From Enterovibrio norvegicus_B (GTDB taxonomy: Bacteria; Pseudomonadota; Gammaproteobacteria; Enterobacterales; Vibrionaceae): DNA of 64,000 nt. Below the pieces are notes generated by a model. That model saw only the letters and a list, made by a program, of their open reading frames with translations, had not been told where the DNA came from and did not search any database. Made by a program: the position numbers and the translations under genes. The stretch lies in assembly GCF_002876705.1 (NCBI RefSeq), contig NZ_MDAG01000024.1, forward strand, positions 20,022 to 84,021, written 5' to 3'. Positions 35,985 through 43,543 of the stretch are shown here, one piece after another (positions within the stretch are counted from its first letter, which is position 1; each line of letters starts with the position of its first letter).

Positions 35985-36026
35985 TAAACAAAACGCGGCT
36001 CGCCTGTGACCAGAACGAACCGCGTT
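35985..36026 (-). terminator. Terminator of rlmA
   Basis: Read on the minus strand, ACGCGGTTCG pairs with CGAGCCGCGT (two mismatches) and is followed by TTTGTTT, 25 bases after the rlmA stop. Confidence 0.65.
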
Positions 36027-36049
36027 GCGCTCAAACAAGAGTTTAAGGC

Positions 36050-36865
36050 TTAGGCGTTTTTACGGTAAACGCGCAGTGTGAAATCCGCTTCGCAATCAAA
36101 GGCGGTCGCGTCTTTCAGGGTTTGCCAAAGCGTTTCAGGTGCGCGCCACGCAAACGGCGTCATTTGCAGCAAGGTGGTTGCATCGTCGCTGTTCAACGTC
36201 ATTGGATAAGCGACAGACTGCTCCGCTTCCAGTTCAAACCCTGGCAAATCTTCCACCGCCACATCGTGCAGTTTCACCTCTGAGTAGATGCCTTCTTTGA
36301 GCTGGTAAAGATGACGAGGGCCAGGGGTAACCGTCACGACCACGCCGCCGTTTTTCACGGTGCGTTGCAATTCTTCACCGTTACAGGGCGCGTAAATGCG
36401 CACAACCGCGTCCAGTTGATCATCCGCAAACGGCAAGCGTTGGCTTGATGCCACCAAAAAATCGCAGTCACGGTAACGCTTCGCCGCATAACGGATCGCG
36501 ATTTTTGAAATGTCTAAACCAATAACCTTGGTGTTCGCCATTTGCGCATCAAAGTAGCTGGTGTAATAGCCTTCGCCACACCCGATATCAAGCAGCTGCG
36601 TGCTGTCTTCTTTGCTGATCAAACCGCGCAACAAATCACTCACCGCATCACGCATTGGTTGGTAATGCCCGCCGTTCAGGAATTGACGACGTGCTTGCAT
36701 CATCTCTTTATTGTCACCGGGATCTTTCGAACGTTTGTGCTGAACAGGCAACAGGTTTACGTAGCCTTCTTTTGCCAGATCAAACTGGTGATTGTTGACG
36801 CATTTGTAGGTGCGTTCAGAAAGATTCAGCGGCTGCTGACATAGCGGACAAAGATAAGATGACAT
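36050..36865 (-). CDS. rlmA: 23S rRNA (guanine-N1) methyltransferase RlmA
   Basis: This 271-residue SAM-dependent enzyme methylates guanine 745 of 23S rRNA. It has an N-terminal zinc site (CPLCQQPL ... YKCVNNHQFDLA), the family segment YVNLLPVQHKRSKDPGDN, and the SAM-binding motif LLDIGCGEGYYTSYF. ATG 36865 gives the standard start MSSYLCPLCQ; the frame is open eleven codons further upstream without a better ribosome site. It ends before an rRNA-methylase-unrelated lipoprotein gene. Confidence 0.93.
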   Translation of the reverse strand: MSSYLCPLCQQPLNLSERTYKCVNNHQFDLAKEGYVNLLPVQHKRSKDPGDNKEMMQARRQFLNGGHYQPMRDAVSDLLRGLISKEDSTQLLDIGCGEGYYTSYFDAQMANTKVIGLDISKIAIRYAAKRYRDCDFLVASSQRLPFADDQLDAVVRIYAPCNGEELQRTVKNGGVVVTVTPGPRHLYQLKEGIYSEVKLHDVAVEDLPGFELEAEQSVAYPMTLNSDDATTLLQMTPFAWRAPETLWQTLKDATAFDCEADFTLRVYRKNA

Positions 36866-37398
36866 AGTGACATTTCGACAAGGATGGATGAGCGGCAAGG
36901 ATACGGTGCAAGGGCTAGGGGTTCAAGCAAGGAGAGGAGAATAGAAAGAGAAAATTGCTCGGGAGAGGCTTTAAAATCGACAGCCCAAGGTTAAATGGCA
37001 AAGCAATGCTGCACTAAAACATCTGTTACTACCGAACTCTTGCCGACTATATAGCTGTGGGAATGTTCCTAGCTAAATGTGTAAAGGATGTCCCCGGTAT
37101 TACTTATGTCCACGGTTTGTTCAGCTCTTGATCCTCCCCACTTTTCAAGGGGGGAGTTAGAGGGGGGTTATGGCTACGGAGAGCAAGTGTTTGGGTATTG
37201 CCGCTGAATGGCTTTTGGACAGGAATCAGTTAGGGCTATTACTCTAAAGTGTTCACTTCGGATAACTACAGGTTGGGCAAAACGAAGTAGATTGCTTTAT
37301 TGTTCGAGAGCATTGGCTGCTAACGCAGCCAAAAGAATGCTATTGCCTATTGACCGGAAAAGGGCTCATATGTGTTAGGTGTGAAATCGACTCTGGTA
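36866..37398. other. Intergenic region at the left edge of the accessory island
   Basis: About 530 bases hold no gene. It contains the inverted copy of the G/C-rich hairpin repeat (37131-37176), a TTGGCTGC/GCAGCCAA hairpin near 37314-37332, and GTTAGGT at 37374-37380, 19 bases beyond the stop of the first island gene. The switch to AT-rich sequence starts here. Confidence 0.5.
37131..37176. repeat. Dispersed G/C-rich hairpin repeat, copy 2 (inverted)
   Basis: This is the reverse complement of the element at 22795-22838, including the flanking GATC and CTTGATC ends. CTCCCC and GGGGAG arms around ACTTTTCAAG make a strong hairpin. Confidence 0.65.
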
Positions 37399-38175
37399 CT
37401 ACTTATTCTTAACTTCAGCCACTTTAATATCTGCTAAATTCTCAATTTTGAAGGATACCCCTTCTAGGTTTACTATCTTAAAATAATTTTCCAATATCAT
37501 ATCCCCCCTATTGATTTTACTGACTAGAGCATTTTGACCATAAACTCTTAGCACAACATTGTCTTTATTTATAACAGGAAAAATTGTTGTCGCCTTTGCT
37601 TCACTCAAACCAACAACTCGACAGAAAGCCAAGAGATACATTGAAAATATACCTATTATCATCAATGAACCATATCCATTTTTACTCGCTGAATATACCA
37701 TACCTCTTGTTGGATTTTTGCTCTGTATATTTAACCAGTCTTCAAGCCGTGAATTATAAGTTCCCAACTTTTCACTCTCAAATAATGGTGGTGTTGCATC
37801 CAATGTAAAGTACAACACAGGAATAAAAAGAAAGTAAAAAGAACTCCTTATATCGAAGTCAGACATTAAACATACAAATATACCAATAATTAAGAGCAAA
37901 CCATGTTTTGAAAAAAGACGAGAAATCCCCGTATTATGGAACTTCATGTTTATCAACGAAGTTAACATATCAAGAACGTAGAATATCAAGTAAGAAACAC
38001 CTATAAGAACAGCACCTGTTATTAGCAAATTGGAAACATCAATTTTAATGAATTCCTTAGGTATTGAAAAATATCCCGTATATCCTATTTCATAAAATAA
38101 TACAGATAGATATGCCAAAGCTGTTACAAATATAACGGTTATTCCGTCGCTGATTGTAAAACTATTTTTACTCAC
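37399..38175 (-). CDS. Hypothetical multi-spanning membrane protein (island gene 1)
   Basis: About 258 residues with four or five predicted helices in the first 190 residues (FVTALAYLSVLFYEIGYTGY, LLITGAVLIGVSYLIFYVL, GLLLIIGIFVCL, FLFIPVLYFTLDA, MIIGIFSMYLLAFC) and a soluble C-terminal domain of about 75 residues (NKDNVVLRVYGQNALVSKIN). I do not recognise a family. It is AT-rich compared with rlmA and speB. GTG 38175 is chosen because AAGAGG lies at a suitable distance; GTG 38181 is two codons upstream. Confidence 0.6.
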   Translation of the reverse strand: MSKNSFTISDGITVIFVTALAYLSVLFYEIGYTGYFSIPKEFIKIDVSNLLITGAVLIGVSYLIFYVLDMLTSLINMKFHNTGISRLFSKHGLLLIIGIFVCLMSDFDIRSSFYFLFIPVLYFTLDATPPLFESEKLGTYNSRLEDWLNIQSKNPTRGMVYSASKNGYGSLMIIGIFSMYLLAFCRVVGLSEAKATTIFPVINKDNVVLRVYGQNALVSKINRGDMILENYFKIVNLEGVSFKIENLADIKVAEVKNK

Positions 38176-38195
38176 GTTCACCTCTTAACTAAGAG

Positions 38196-38313
38196 AACAC
38201 CCAACATAAAAAAGGGTGTTTACCACCCCAAACTTATTAAAACACCTAAATCTCAGCATTTCTTTGAAAAACTGCGCCACGAGTAAATGTCCACGTTTAC
38301 TGTTTTGTTAGGA
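38196..38313. repeat. Structured spacer with integron-like core sites
   Basis: Between two island genes there is an AACACCC/GGGTGTT hairpin (38196-38220). On the minus strand the spacer begins TCCTAAC (38313-38307) and ends GTTGGGT (38205-38199), resembling the RYYYAAC and GTTRRRY cores of integron attC sites at a suitable distance. The first core has one mismatch and the inside does not match known Vibrio attC repeats, so this is only suggestive. Confidence 0.3.
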
Positions 38314-38319
38314 AAATTT

Positions 38320-39204
38320 TCACGCAACACCTTTCATTTCCCGCAAGCTTTCCTTGAAATGTTCATTAGCTTTATTAAAACTGCGTTCACTAGCAAAGTC
38401 GTAAACATTTTTCTGGCTGTCGTTGTCTTTTGAGATACCAAAATCCGAGACTTGAAAATGAACAGTCGTTAGTCCTTTTGCCTTACTTTCAAAGTCCATG
38501 GAAAAAGAACATAACGTCTCGATTAACTTGCATAACTCAATTGTTTTATCAAGTAGACGCATTGATTTAACAAGGTATGTTGAGCTATAAGAACCAAACA
38601 AATCATGTTCCGGTAGATATTTATAAGTTTCCTTATTTATATAAACAGCTATGTTTTTCAACAGCTCAACATAGCTTTTATATTCATCTTCTTCCAAATC
38701 TTCATTCACATTGTCTGGATATTTATCATAAAGGTGATGTGGCATCTTCTGCATTTTTTCTAGCAAAAATATCAGCGTAGGACAAATTGAATAATCTCCA
38801 GATTGTGAATTAGGATATAGCTTTTTATGTGCATACCGAAAATCAATACCCTCCGCATCTGAGGACTTTTCAGAATACTTGACAAATTCTTCTAGGTGCT
38901 TGTAATAGTTTGCAAAGTTGTTTTGCGAGCCTGTTATTCTTATTTGCTCTTTCGTTTGTTCCGACCGATGGTTAGCAGCAAGGAGTGCAACGATGGGGAT
39001 TACAAGAGCTAGAATTCCTAATGGGAATCTGAATGTTGATATGAATAGGTTAAACCCGTTAGAACTGAAGTCCCATACCAAAGGGGTATGCGACGTAATT
39101 ACTGCCCCAGACACAATAGCCAAAATGAACAAAATTACGATTGCTGACCATACAATTGGTAGGTGAAGAAAACTTTTAGATGGATTAAAAAACTTTGATG
39201 TCAT
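38320..39204 (-). CDS. Two-helix membrane protein of unknown function (island gene 2)
   Basis: 294 residues: two helices near the N terminus (about 15-37 and 53-75, IPIVALLAANHRSEQTKEQI at the end of the second) followed by a 220-residue cytoplasmic part with a QNNFANYYKHLEEFVKYSE segment. Proteins with this layout are common hypotheticals in bacterial genomic islands and next to phage-defence genes, but I cannot assign a named family. It is preceded by GTTAGGC and an intergenic module related to the one upstream of island gene 5. Confidence 0.65.
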   Translation of the reverse strand: MTSKFFNPSKSFLHLPIVWSAIVILFILAIVSGAVITSHTPLVWDFSSNGFNLFISTFRFPLGILALVIPIVALLAANHRSEQTKEQIRITGSQNNFANYYKHLEEFVKYSEKSSDAEGIDFRYAHKKLYPNSQSGDYSICPTLIFLLEKMQKMPHHLYDKYPDNVNEDLEEDEYKSYVELLKNIAVYINKETYKYLPEHDLFGSYSSTYLVKSMRLLDKTIELCKLIETLCSFSMDFESKAKGLTTVHFQVSDFGISKDNDSQKNVYDFASERSFNKANEHFKESLREMKGVA

Positions 39205-39591
39205 TCACTGAATTTCACATATAAAAATATCGGCGAATTATACGGAATAACGCACCAAATGGTAACTTATTTGCCTAACAACTTTTTAGCGGGCAACTTG
39301 CCCGTTTAGTACAAAAACGCCCGCCCGACTAATCCGCGTAAAATTGTCAAAATTTACCATATATCTTTATAAAATCAGTGGATTAATTTTTTGAGTTGCG
39401 ACTTAAATGGGAGAATTCGGGCATCCCGTACTAAAAACGAGTACATTTTTACTATAGGCATGTATCTATGATTTTATAGAGTGGTAATTCATTAGAAAAA
39501 CTTGGCCTTAGAGAGATAATTCAAGTGCCCAGATATTCATAGCACCAACTCACTTTGGGGCAACTTTGAGCCAGCAATGAGTTCGTAAACT
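39205..39591. other. Intergenic region between island genes 2 and 3
   Basis: 387 bases with no gene. Almost all of it is the repeat module described at 39270-39585, plus the short leader of island gene 2. Confidence 0.5.
39270..39585. repeat. Island intergenic module, copy A
   Basis: This region shares blocks with 42340-42516 in the same order: TTAGCGGGCAACTTGCCC (one base different), CATCCCGTAC followed by AAAAA, TTTACCATATA or TTTCACCATATA, and AGTGCCCAGATATTC...CCAACTCACTTTG. It holds GCCTAAC at 39273-39279, which on the minus strand reads GTTAGGC, the classic cassette core. Both copies lie directly upstream of a two-helix membrane protein gene. Confidence 0.6.
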
Positions 39592-40197
39592 TCAAGAATG
39601 ACATGGGCTAATTTCAGGTAGTTTTAGCTGTTGTCTCAAAATGTCATAGACCTCTTCCATGCCGTCGATGCAATCAAACACGGTATCATTGTTGAAATGC
39701 CTGCCTGATTGTCTTGCTAGATCTGAGGAGACGTCGAGCAAGCGTTTCGTGTACTTGCTTTCTTTTCCAGTCCAGAAGCGCACAGTTCCAAAAGGCTGAC
39801 CAATAAATCGCGTCACTTGAATCTTCGTTTCAGGCGTAAATTCAATGGATAGTGAACTACCACCGAGGTTTTTCCTCTCGATGATTGCCCGCTTATTGGT
39901 TACGACATAAACCGTATTTTTCCGAATATATTGGTCGTGAATTTGTTTACCGTATAGGAAGTAGAACACAACCATTGCCAGTAAAAAGATTGGTAATGCA
40001 CTGGAAGGTGTATCAGCGATAGATATCGAACCAATGAGAACGATAGGAAGAAGGATCACCAGTAAGGTGATGTTCGAACCAATTGACGTCGAGTCTCCTT
40101 CCCTATGTATCCGCCCTTGATGAGGCTGCCCGCACCACAACACGCGTTCAGACTCTTCTAAGGGTGTATTGACCTTACTAGCATCAATGGAAATCAC
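39592..40197 (-). CDS. Bacterial PH-like domain membrane protein (island gene 3)
   Basis: 201 residues. An N-terminal LEESERVLWCGQPHQG motif, two helices (about 42-60 and 66-84) and a segment YVVTNKRAIIERKNLGG are typical of membrane-linked proteins with a bacterial PH-like fold. Function is unknown. GTG 40197 has AGGGAG five bases upstream. It lies between the truncated speB copy with its terminator and intergenic module A. Confidence 0.65.
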   Translation of the reverse strand: MISIDASKVNTPLEESERVLWCGQPHQGRIHREGDSTSIGSNITLLVILLPIVLIGSISIADTPSSALPIFLLAMVVFYFLYGKQIHDQYIRKNTVYVVTNKRAIIERKNLGGSSLSIEFTPETKIQVTRFIGQPFGTVRFWTGKESKYTKRLLDVSSDLARQSGRHFNNDTVFDCIDGMEEVYDILRQQLKLPEISPCHS

Positions 40198-40341
40198 ACT
40201 TACTCCCTAATACCTTGAGATCGTTCAGACAACAAAAAGCATCTGTGACACCGTCGCACAAAAAACAACCCCTAGCAAACGAACAGATCCCATCGCGCCT
40301 CATTTGAAAATGGTCAGCTTCTGATTCGTTTACCCACCTAC

Positions 40342-40369
40342 AAAAACACCCGCCTATGCGGGTGTTTTT
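40342..40369 (-). terminator. Duplicated speB terminator
   Basis: AAAAACACCCGC and GCGGGTGTTTTT pair around CTAT. This is identical to the terminator at 42521-42548, exactly 2179 bases away, and sits 17 bases beyond the broken speB copy. Confidence 0.85.
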
Positions 40370-40385
40370 CTTCAGCAAGTTACAA

Positions 40386-40551
40386 TCACTTCGCCTTGCG
40401 ATTTGCTGCCCACACATGAAGCAGGTCGGTTGCGATGGTCGCGGCTGCCAGTGAGGTCAGTTCAGCGTGGTCATAGGCTGGCGCGACTTCTACCACATCC
40501 ATACCAATCAGGTTGATGCCTTGCAGGGCGCGGGCGACTATTCAGTCTTGC
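40386..40551 (-). pseudogene. Truncated second copy of the speB 3' end
   Basis: The minus strand encodes the last 48 or so residues of agmatinase (ALQGINLIGMDVVEV through NRKAK and the same TGA). Over 148 aligned bases it differs from the intact speB at five positions, all synonymous. Homology fades near 40551 after an indel. There is no start or active site, so it is a non-functional remnant. The synonymous-only differences imply that both ends come from functional speB genes, not from a decaying duplicate. Confidence 0.88.
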
Positions 40552-40698
40552 GGATGTTTGTCGAGCGGGGGATTCATTTCGCCGTGTTAAGGTGCGAAAT
40601 ACGCTTTAACCCCCTGGCTAAACCATTAGAACTAAAGCACTCAATTCAATGATTGACACCACGCGGCCTAGCGTTTTGAGTCTTTTCTAAACACGTTG

Positions 40699-41598
40699 TT
40701 AGCTGTTTGGGATCTCATATCCAGCGTTACGTAATTCAGAATCTAACTCTCCTTTCCACGTTCCCGCAGCATCCATAGAGACGTAAACAACCCCACTAAT
40801 ATCATTTGGAGTTTCAACAGAGCCTTTAACCAAGGCTGCTACTCTTTCTCTCGACAGTTTTGCAATGAGGTAACCATGTTCAAAAACTACGTTCTGACGA
40901 GCCCTCCATTTAAAGCTCAAAGTATCCCTTTTAGCCCCGAGATCACACTCAGTATAAAGAACGATACCAAACCCAACATTGCTGTAATGATCAATTTTCT
41001 CAATAATAGTTCTCCCACCACTAGCCTGTAGGTGAAGAATAATTGGTTCTAAACCTTTAGATTCAACGTATGCTTTAACATCGTTCTTGGCGTGTTCATC
41101 ATGCCCATGCACTATGAACACTTGATTCTTATTGAAACTAGATCCGTCCTCAGGTGGTAGGTTTTCAACTTCGAATTCTAGTGGTGAAACAGGAGGTGCT
41201 GGAGTTTCGATTGGTCTTAAGATATTAGGTAAGATTGCATTTTTGACTGCCCAATGAGTTCGATAGAACTCAAACTCGTCGATTCCTAGCTCAATAGCCA
41301 ATTTTTCTATTATTTCTTTCGGAATCACACCAAAGTTGTCATCTCTTTCAAACGTAATTTTATAGTCTCTATATGAACGAGTGATGTTAGTAATGTTGGC
41401 AACAAAAGCCCCATCAGAGCAATGTTCTTGCATAAATAGTGCCGGGGAGTTTTTGAGTTCTCGGACATTATCTGCGTTCAAGTTTCTGTATCGCATTTGC
41501 GTTTCGGAATCAGAGTATTCAAGAAATCTTGATGCTGAAACAATAACCTCATTCTCGCTATCACTTGGTCCTGCATACCCAATTACTAAGTTGTACAT
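40699..41598 (-). CDS. TIR-like nucleotide-binding protein (candidate defence effector, island gene 4)
   Basis: 299 residues. The C-terminal domain (about 159-285) matches the TIR-like family now described as CAP12/Pycsar effector TIR (PF10137): VFIVHGHDEHAKNDV, ASGGRTIIEKI, GIVLYTECDLGAKRD and RARQNVVFEHGYLIAKLSRE, with probable catalytic Glu240. TIR domains of this kind cleave NAD+ when activated. The N-terminal 120 residues are not a domain I recognise and could be the sensor. No cyclase gene is nearby, so a Pycsar or CBASS system is not complete. AAAGGATAAAT precedes the ATG. It is AT-rich and lies in the island. Confidence 0.82.
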   Translation of the reverse strand: MYNLVIGYAGPSDSENEVIVSASRFLEYSDSETQMRYRNLNADNVRELKNSPALFMQEHCSDGAFVANITNITRSYRDYKITFERDDNFGVIPKEIIEKLAIELGIDEFEFYRTHWAVKNAILPNILRPIETPAPPVSPLEFEVENLPPEDGSSFNKNQVFIVHGHDEHAKNDVKAYVESKGLEPIILHLQASGGRTIIEKIDHYSNVGFGIVLYTECDLGAKRDTLSFKWRARQNVVFEHGYLIAKLSRERVAALVKGSVETPNDISGVVYVSMDAAGTWKGELDSELRNAGYEIPNS

Positions 41599-41708
41599 AT
41601 TTATCCTTTAACTTAAGTTGAAGAAAAAATCTAACGCTCGGATAATACGTATCCGCGATATACGCTTGACTGAATTTTAAATCCTTAACTACTGAATTGT
41701 AAAAGTTT

Positions 41709-42320
41709 TTAATGTGGGCGTATTGATGCATTTAGAATGCGACTAATTCCACTTTTATATATGTTATCCATTTCCTTAGTGTTTTCACCTTCGATAAGAT
41801 AAATTTCATTCTTAAGAAGAATTAATTCGTCTAAAAAACCTAAATATTCTAGTTTTGTCTTATGAAGTTTGGATAGGTATTTAAATGAGTTGGCTTTGCA
41901 TTCTACTTCAAAATCTAGGTTGCTAATACTTGATTTTTTTATTTTCATAAACTCTGCTTGTAACTCACTATTCTTTTCTTCTAATTCACAGGTCATCTCA
42001 TCAAAAGAAAAATTTTCTCGCTGTCTATTTATAAGCATGTCAATGCTATTTATATAATTACCTCTCCGGTGATAGTAAGTATTACTTCTATTCTCATTGA
42101 TCTGAATATGAATTGTAAAAACAATAGCCAACAATGATAGTGAACCAACTATAGAAGAAATCGTTCCGGACAAATATGAACCAAAATTCCCCCAGTGTTC
42201 AGAAGTTGAAGATAGCTCTTCACTGACATTGTGTATATAAAATATAATCGGTAACACAATTATAATTGTAAGCGCCGTTAACATAAGTCCCAAATACTTA
42301 TATAATTTTCTATCTCTCAT
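41709..42320 (-). CDS. AbiC-like membrane protein (island gene 5)
   Basis: 203 residues with two helices (about 10-29 and 52-72) and a coiled-coil-rich cytoplasmic part. The stretch EHWGNFGSYLSGTISSIVGS, then LSLLAIVFTIHIQINENR, resembles the N-terminal signature of the putative phage abortive infection family (putAbiC, PF16872), by eye. It lies 110 bases upstream of the TIR-like gene on the same strand, so the two may be co-transcribed. AAGGG precedes the ATG. Function as an abortive-infection protein is inferred, not shown. Confidence 0.6.
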   Translation of the reverse strand: MRDRKLYKYLGLMLTALTIIIVLPIIFYIHNVSEELSSTSEHWGNFGSYLSGTISSIVGSLSLLAIVFTIHIQINENRSNTYYHRRGNYINSIDMLINRQRENFSFDEMTCELEEKNSELQAEFMKIKKSSISNLDFEVECKANSFKYLSKLHKTKLEYLGFLDELILLKNEIYLIEGENTKEMDNIYKSGISRILNASIRPH

Positions 42321-42339
42321 ATACCCTTCAAAAATATGA

Positions 42340-42516
42340 CAACTTATTAGCGAGCAACTTGCCCATTTAATTCTAAACCGGACATCCCGTACAAAAAATA
42401 CGCAAATTTCACCATATACATTCTACTGCGCTTTACACAGACATTCTGCGTCTGAAAAATCTGGTGTTTTGGAAACGATCCAAGCACTCAGATACTCGAA
42501 ATACCAACGTACTTTG
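42340..42516. repeat. Island intergenic module, copy B
   Basis: Shares ordered blocks with copy A at 39270-39585 (TTAGCGAGCAACTTGCCC, CATCCCGTAC, TTTCACCATATA, CAGATACTC then CCAACGTACTTTG). It is shorter than A and ends four bases before the speB terminator. Confidence 0.6.
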
Positions 42517-42520
42517 AAAC

Positions 42521-42548
42521 AAAAACACCCGCCTATGCGGGTGTTTTT
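42521..42548 (-). terminator. Terminator of speB
   Basis: AAAAACACCCGC and GCGGGTGTTTTT around CTAT, 17 bases beyond the speB stop, with T-runs on both strands. Confidence 0.9.
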
Positions 42549-42564
42549 CCTAAATGAGGCTGAA

Positions 42565-43488
42565 TCACTTCGCCTTACGATTTGCTGCCCACACATGAAG
42601 CAGGTCAGTCGCGATGGTTGCTGCTGCCAGTGAGGTCAGTTCAGCGTGGTCATAGGCTGGCGCGACTTCTACCACATCCATACCAATCAGGTTGATGCCT
42701 TGCAGGGCGCGGATGACTTTCAAGATCTTGTCCGTGCTCAAGCCGCCGCAAACTGGTGTGCCTGTGCCCGGTGCGTAAGCAGGGTCAAGACAATCGATGT
42801 CGAACGTCAGGTAAACCGGACGATCGCCCACGCGGGTTTTGATCGCTTCCACGATTTGATCCACAGACCAATCGTTCGCGGTTGCGGCATCCACCACTTG
42901 GTAGCCCAAGGTGTGGCTGTGCTCGGTACGAATGCCGATTTGGATGGAGCTGTGTGGGTCAATCAACCCTTCGTTTGGCGCATGGTAGAACATGGTGCCG
43001 TGGTCGTACTTACTGCCCATGTCGTAGGTGTCGGTGTGGGCATCGAAGTGAATCAGTGCCATTTCGCCGAATTGCTTTGCGTGCGCGCGCAGCAGGGGCA
43101 GGGTCACGAAGTGGTCGCCGCCAAAGGTCAGCAAGGTTTTGCCTTCTGCCAGCAAGCTGGTGGCGTGGTCTTCGAGACGCTCACACATTTGTGCTGCGTC
43201 GCCGCAATCAAACACCAAATCACCACAGTCAGCGATTTTGATTTCTTTGGTGAGGGAGAAATCCCACGGCCAGCGTTTACCTTCCCACGCAAGGTTGGTA
43301 GATGCTTGGCGAATGGCGCCTGGGCCCATGCGGCTGCCAGAGCGGCCTGTGGTGGCCATATCAAACGGCACACCGGTAATAACAACGTCTGCATCGCAGC
43401 CTTGTGGTTGGAACACTAAAGGTTGGCGCAGGAAACCGAACGCGTTGGCGTACAGTGAGTAATCTGGGAAATTGGCGAGGGTTGCCAT
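42565..43488 (-). CDS. speB: Agmatinase
   Basis: SpeB hydrolyses agmatine to putrescine and urea, downstream of arginine decarboxylase. The 307-residue ureohydrolase shows the manganese ligands in GGDHFVTLPLLR, HFDAHTDTYD and FDIDCLDPAYAPGTGTP. It follows speA in the same direction, so the two steps from arginine to putrescine are encoded together. Its last 49 codons are duplicated 2179 bases downstream. It could have been rebuilt at its 3' end when the island arrived. Confidence 0.97.
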   Translation of the reverse strand: MATLANFPDYSLYANAFGFLRQPLVFQPQGCDADVVITGVPFDMATTGRSGSRMGPGAIRQASTNLAWEGKRWPWDFSLTKEIKIADCGDLVFDCGDAAQMCERLEDHATSLLAEGKTLLTFGGDHFVTLPLLRAHAKQFGEMALIHFDAHTDTYDMGSKYDHGTMFYHAPNEGLIDPHSSIQIGIRTEHSHTLGYQVVDAATANDWSVDQIVEAIKTRVGDRPVYLTFDIDCLDPAYAPGTGTPVCGGLSTDKILKVIRALQGINLIGMDVVEVAPAYDHAELTSLAAATIATDLLHVWAANRKAK

Positions 43489-43543
43489 GGGTTAAATCCT
43501 TGCAAAAAGTGGCCGCCTGCGTCTGAGCAGGCAGCCAATGTCA

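Larger units (their letters stand above)
40198..40698. other. Junction between island genes 3 and 4
   Basis: 500 bases without an intact gene. It contains a terminator copy (40342-40369), the broken speB end (40386-40551) and about 150 bases of unique AT-rich sequence before the TIR gene stop. A GTTAGCT core-like sequence lies at 40695-40701 and includes that stop codon. Confidence 0.6.

Noticed and set aside
40184..40417. 77-codon minus-strand frame across the broken speB end
   Set aside because: It reads through the remnant out of frame with agmatinase and has no recognisable product; it is a chance frame.
36899..42520. Prophage or integrative element with its own integrase
   Set aside because: No integrase, transposase, replication or structural gene is seen, so the island is described only as accessory DNA at the speB end.
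42646..43419. 257-codon frame opposite speB
   Set aside because: It is the antisense of a conserved gene; part of it also recurs opposite the broken speB end.
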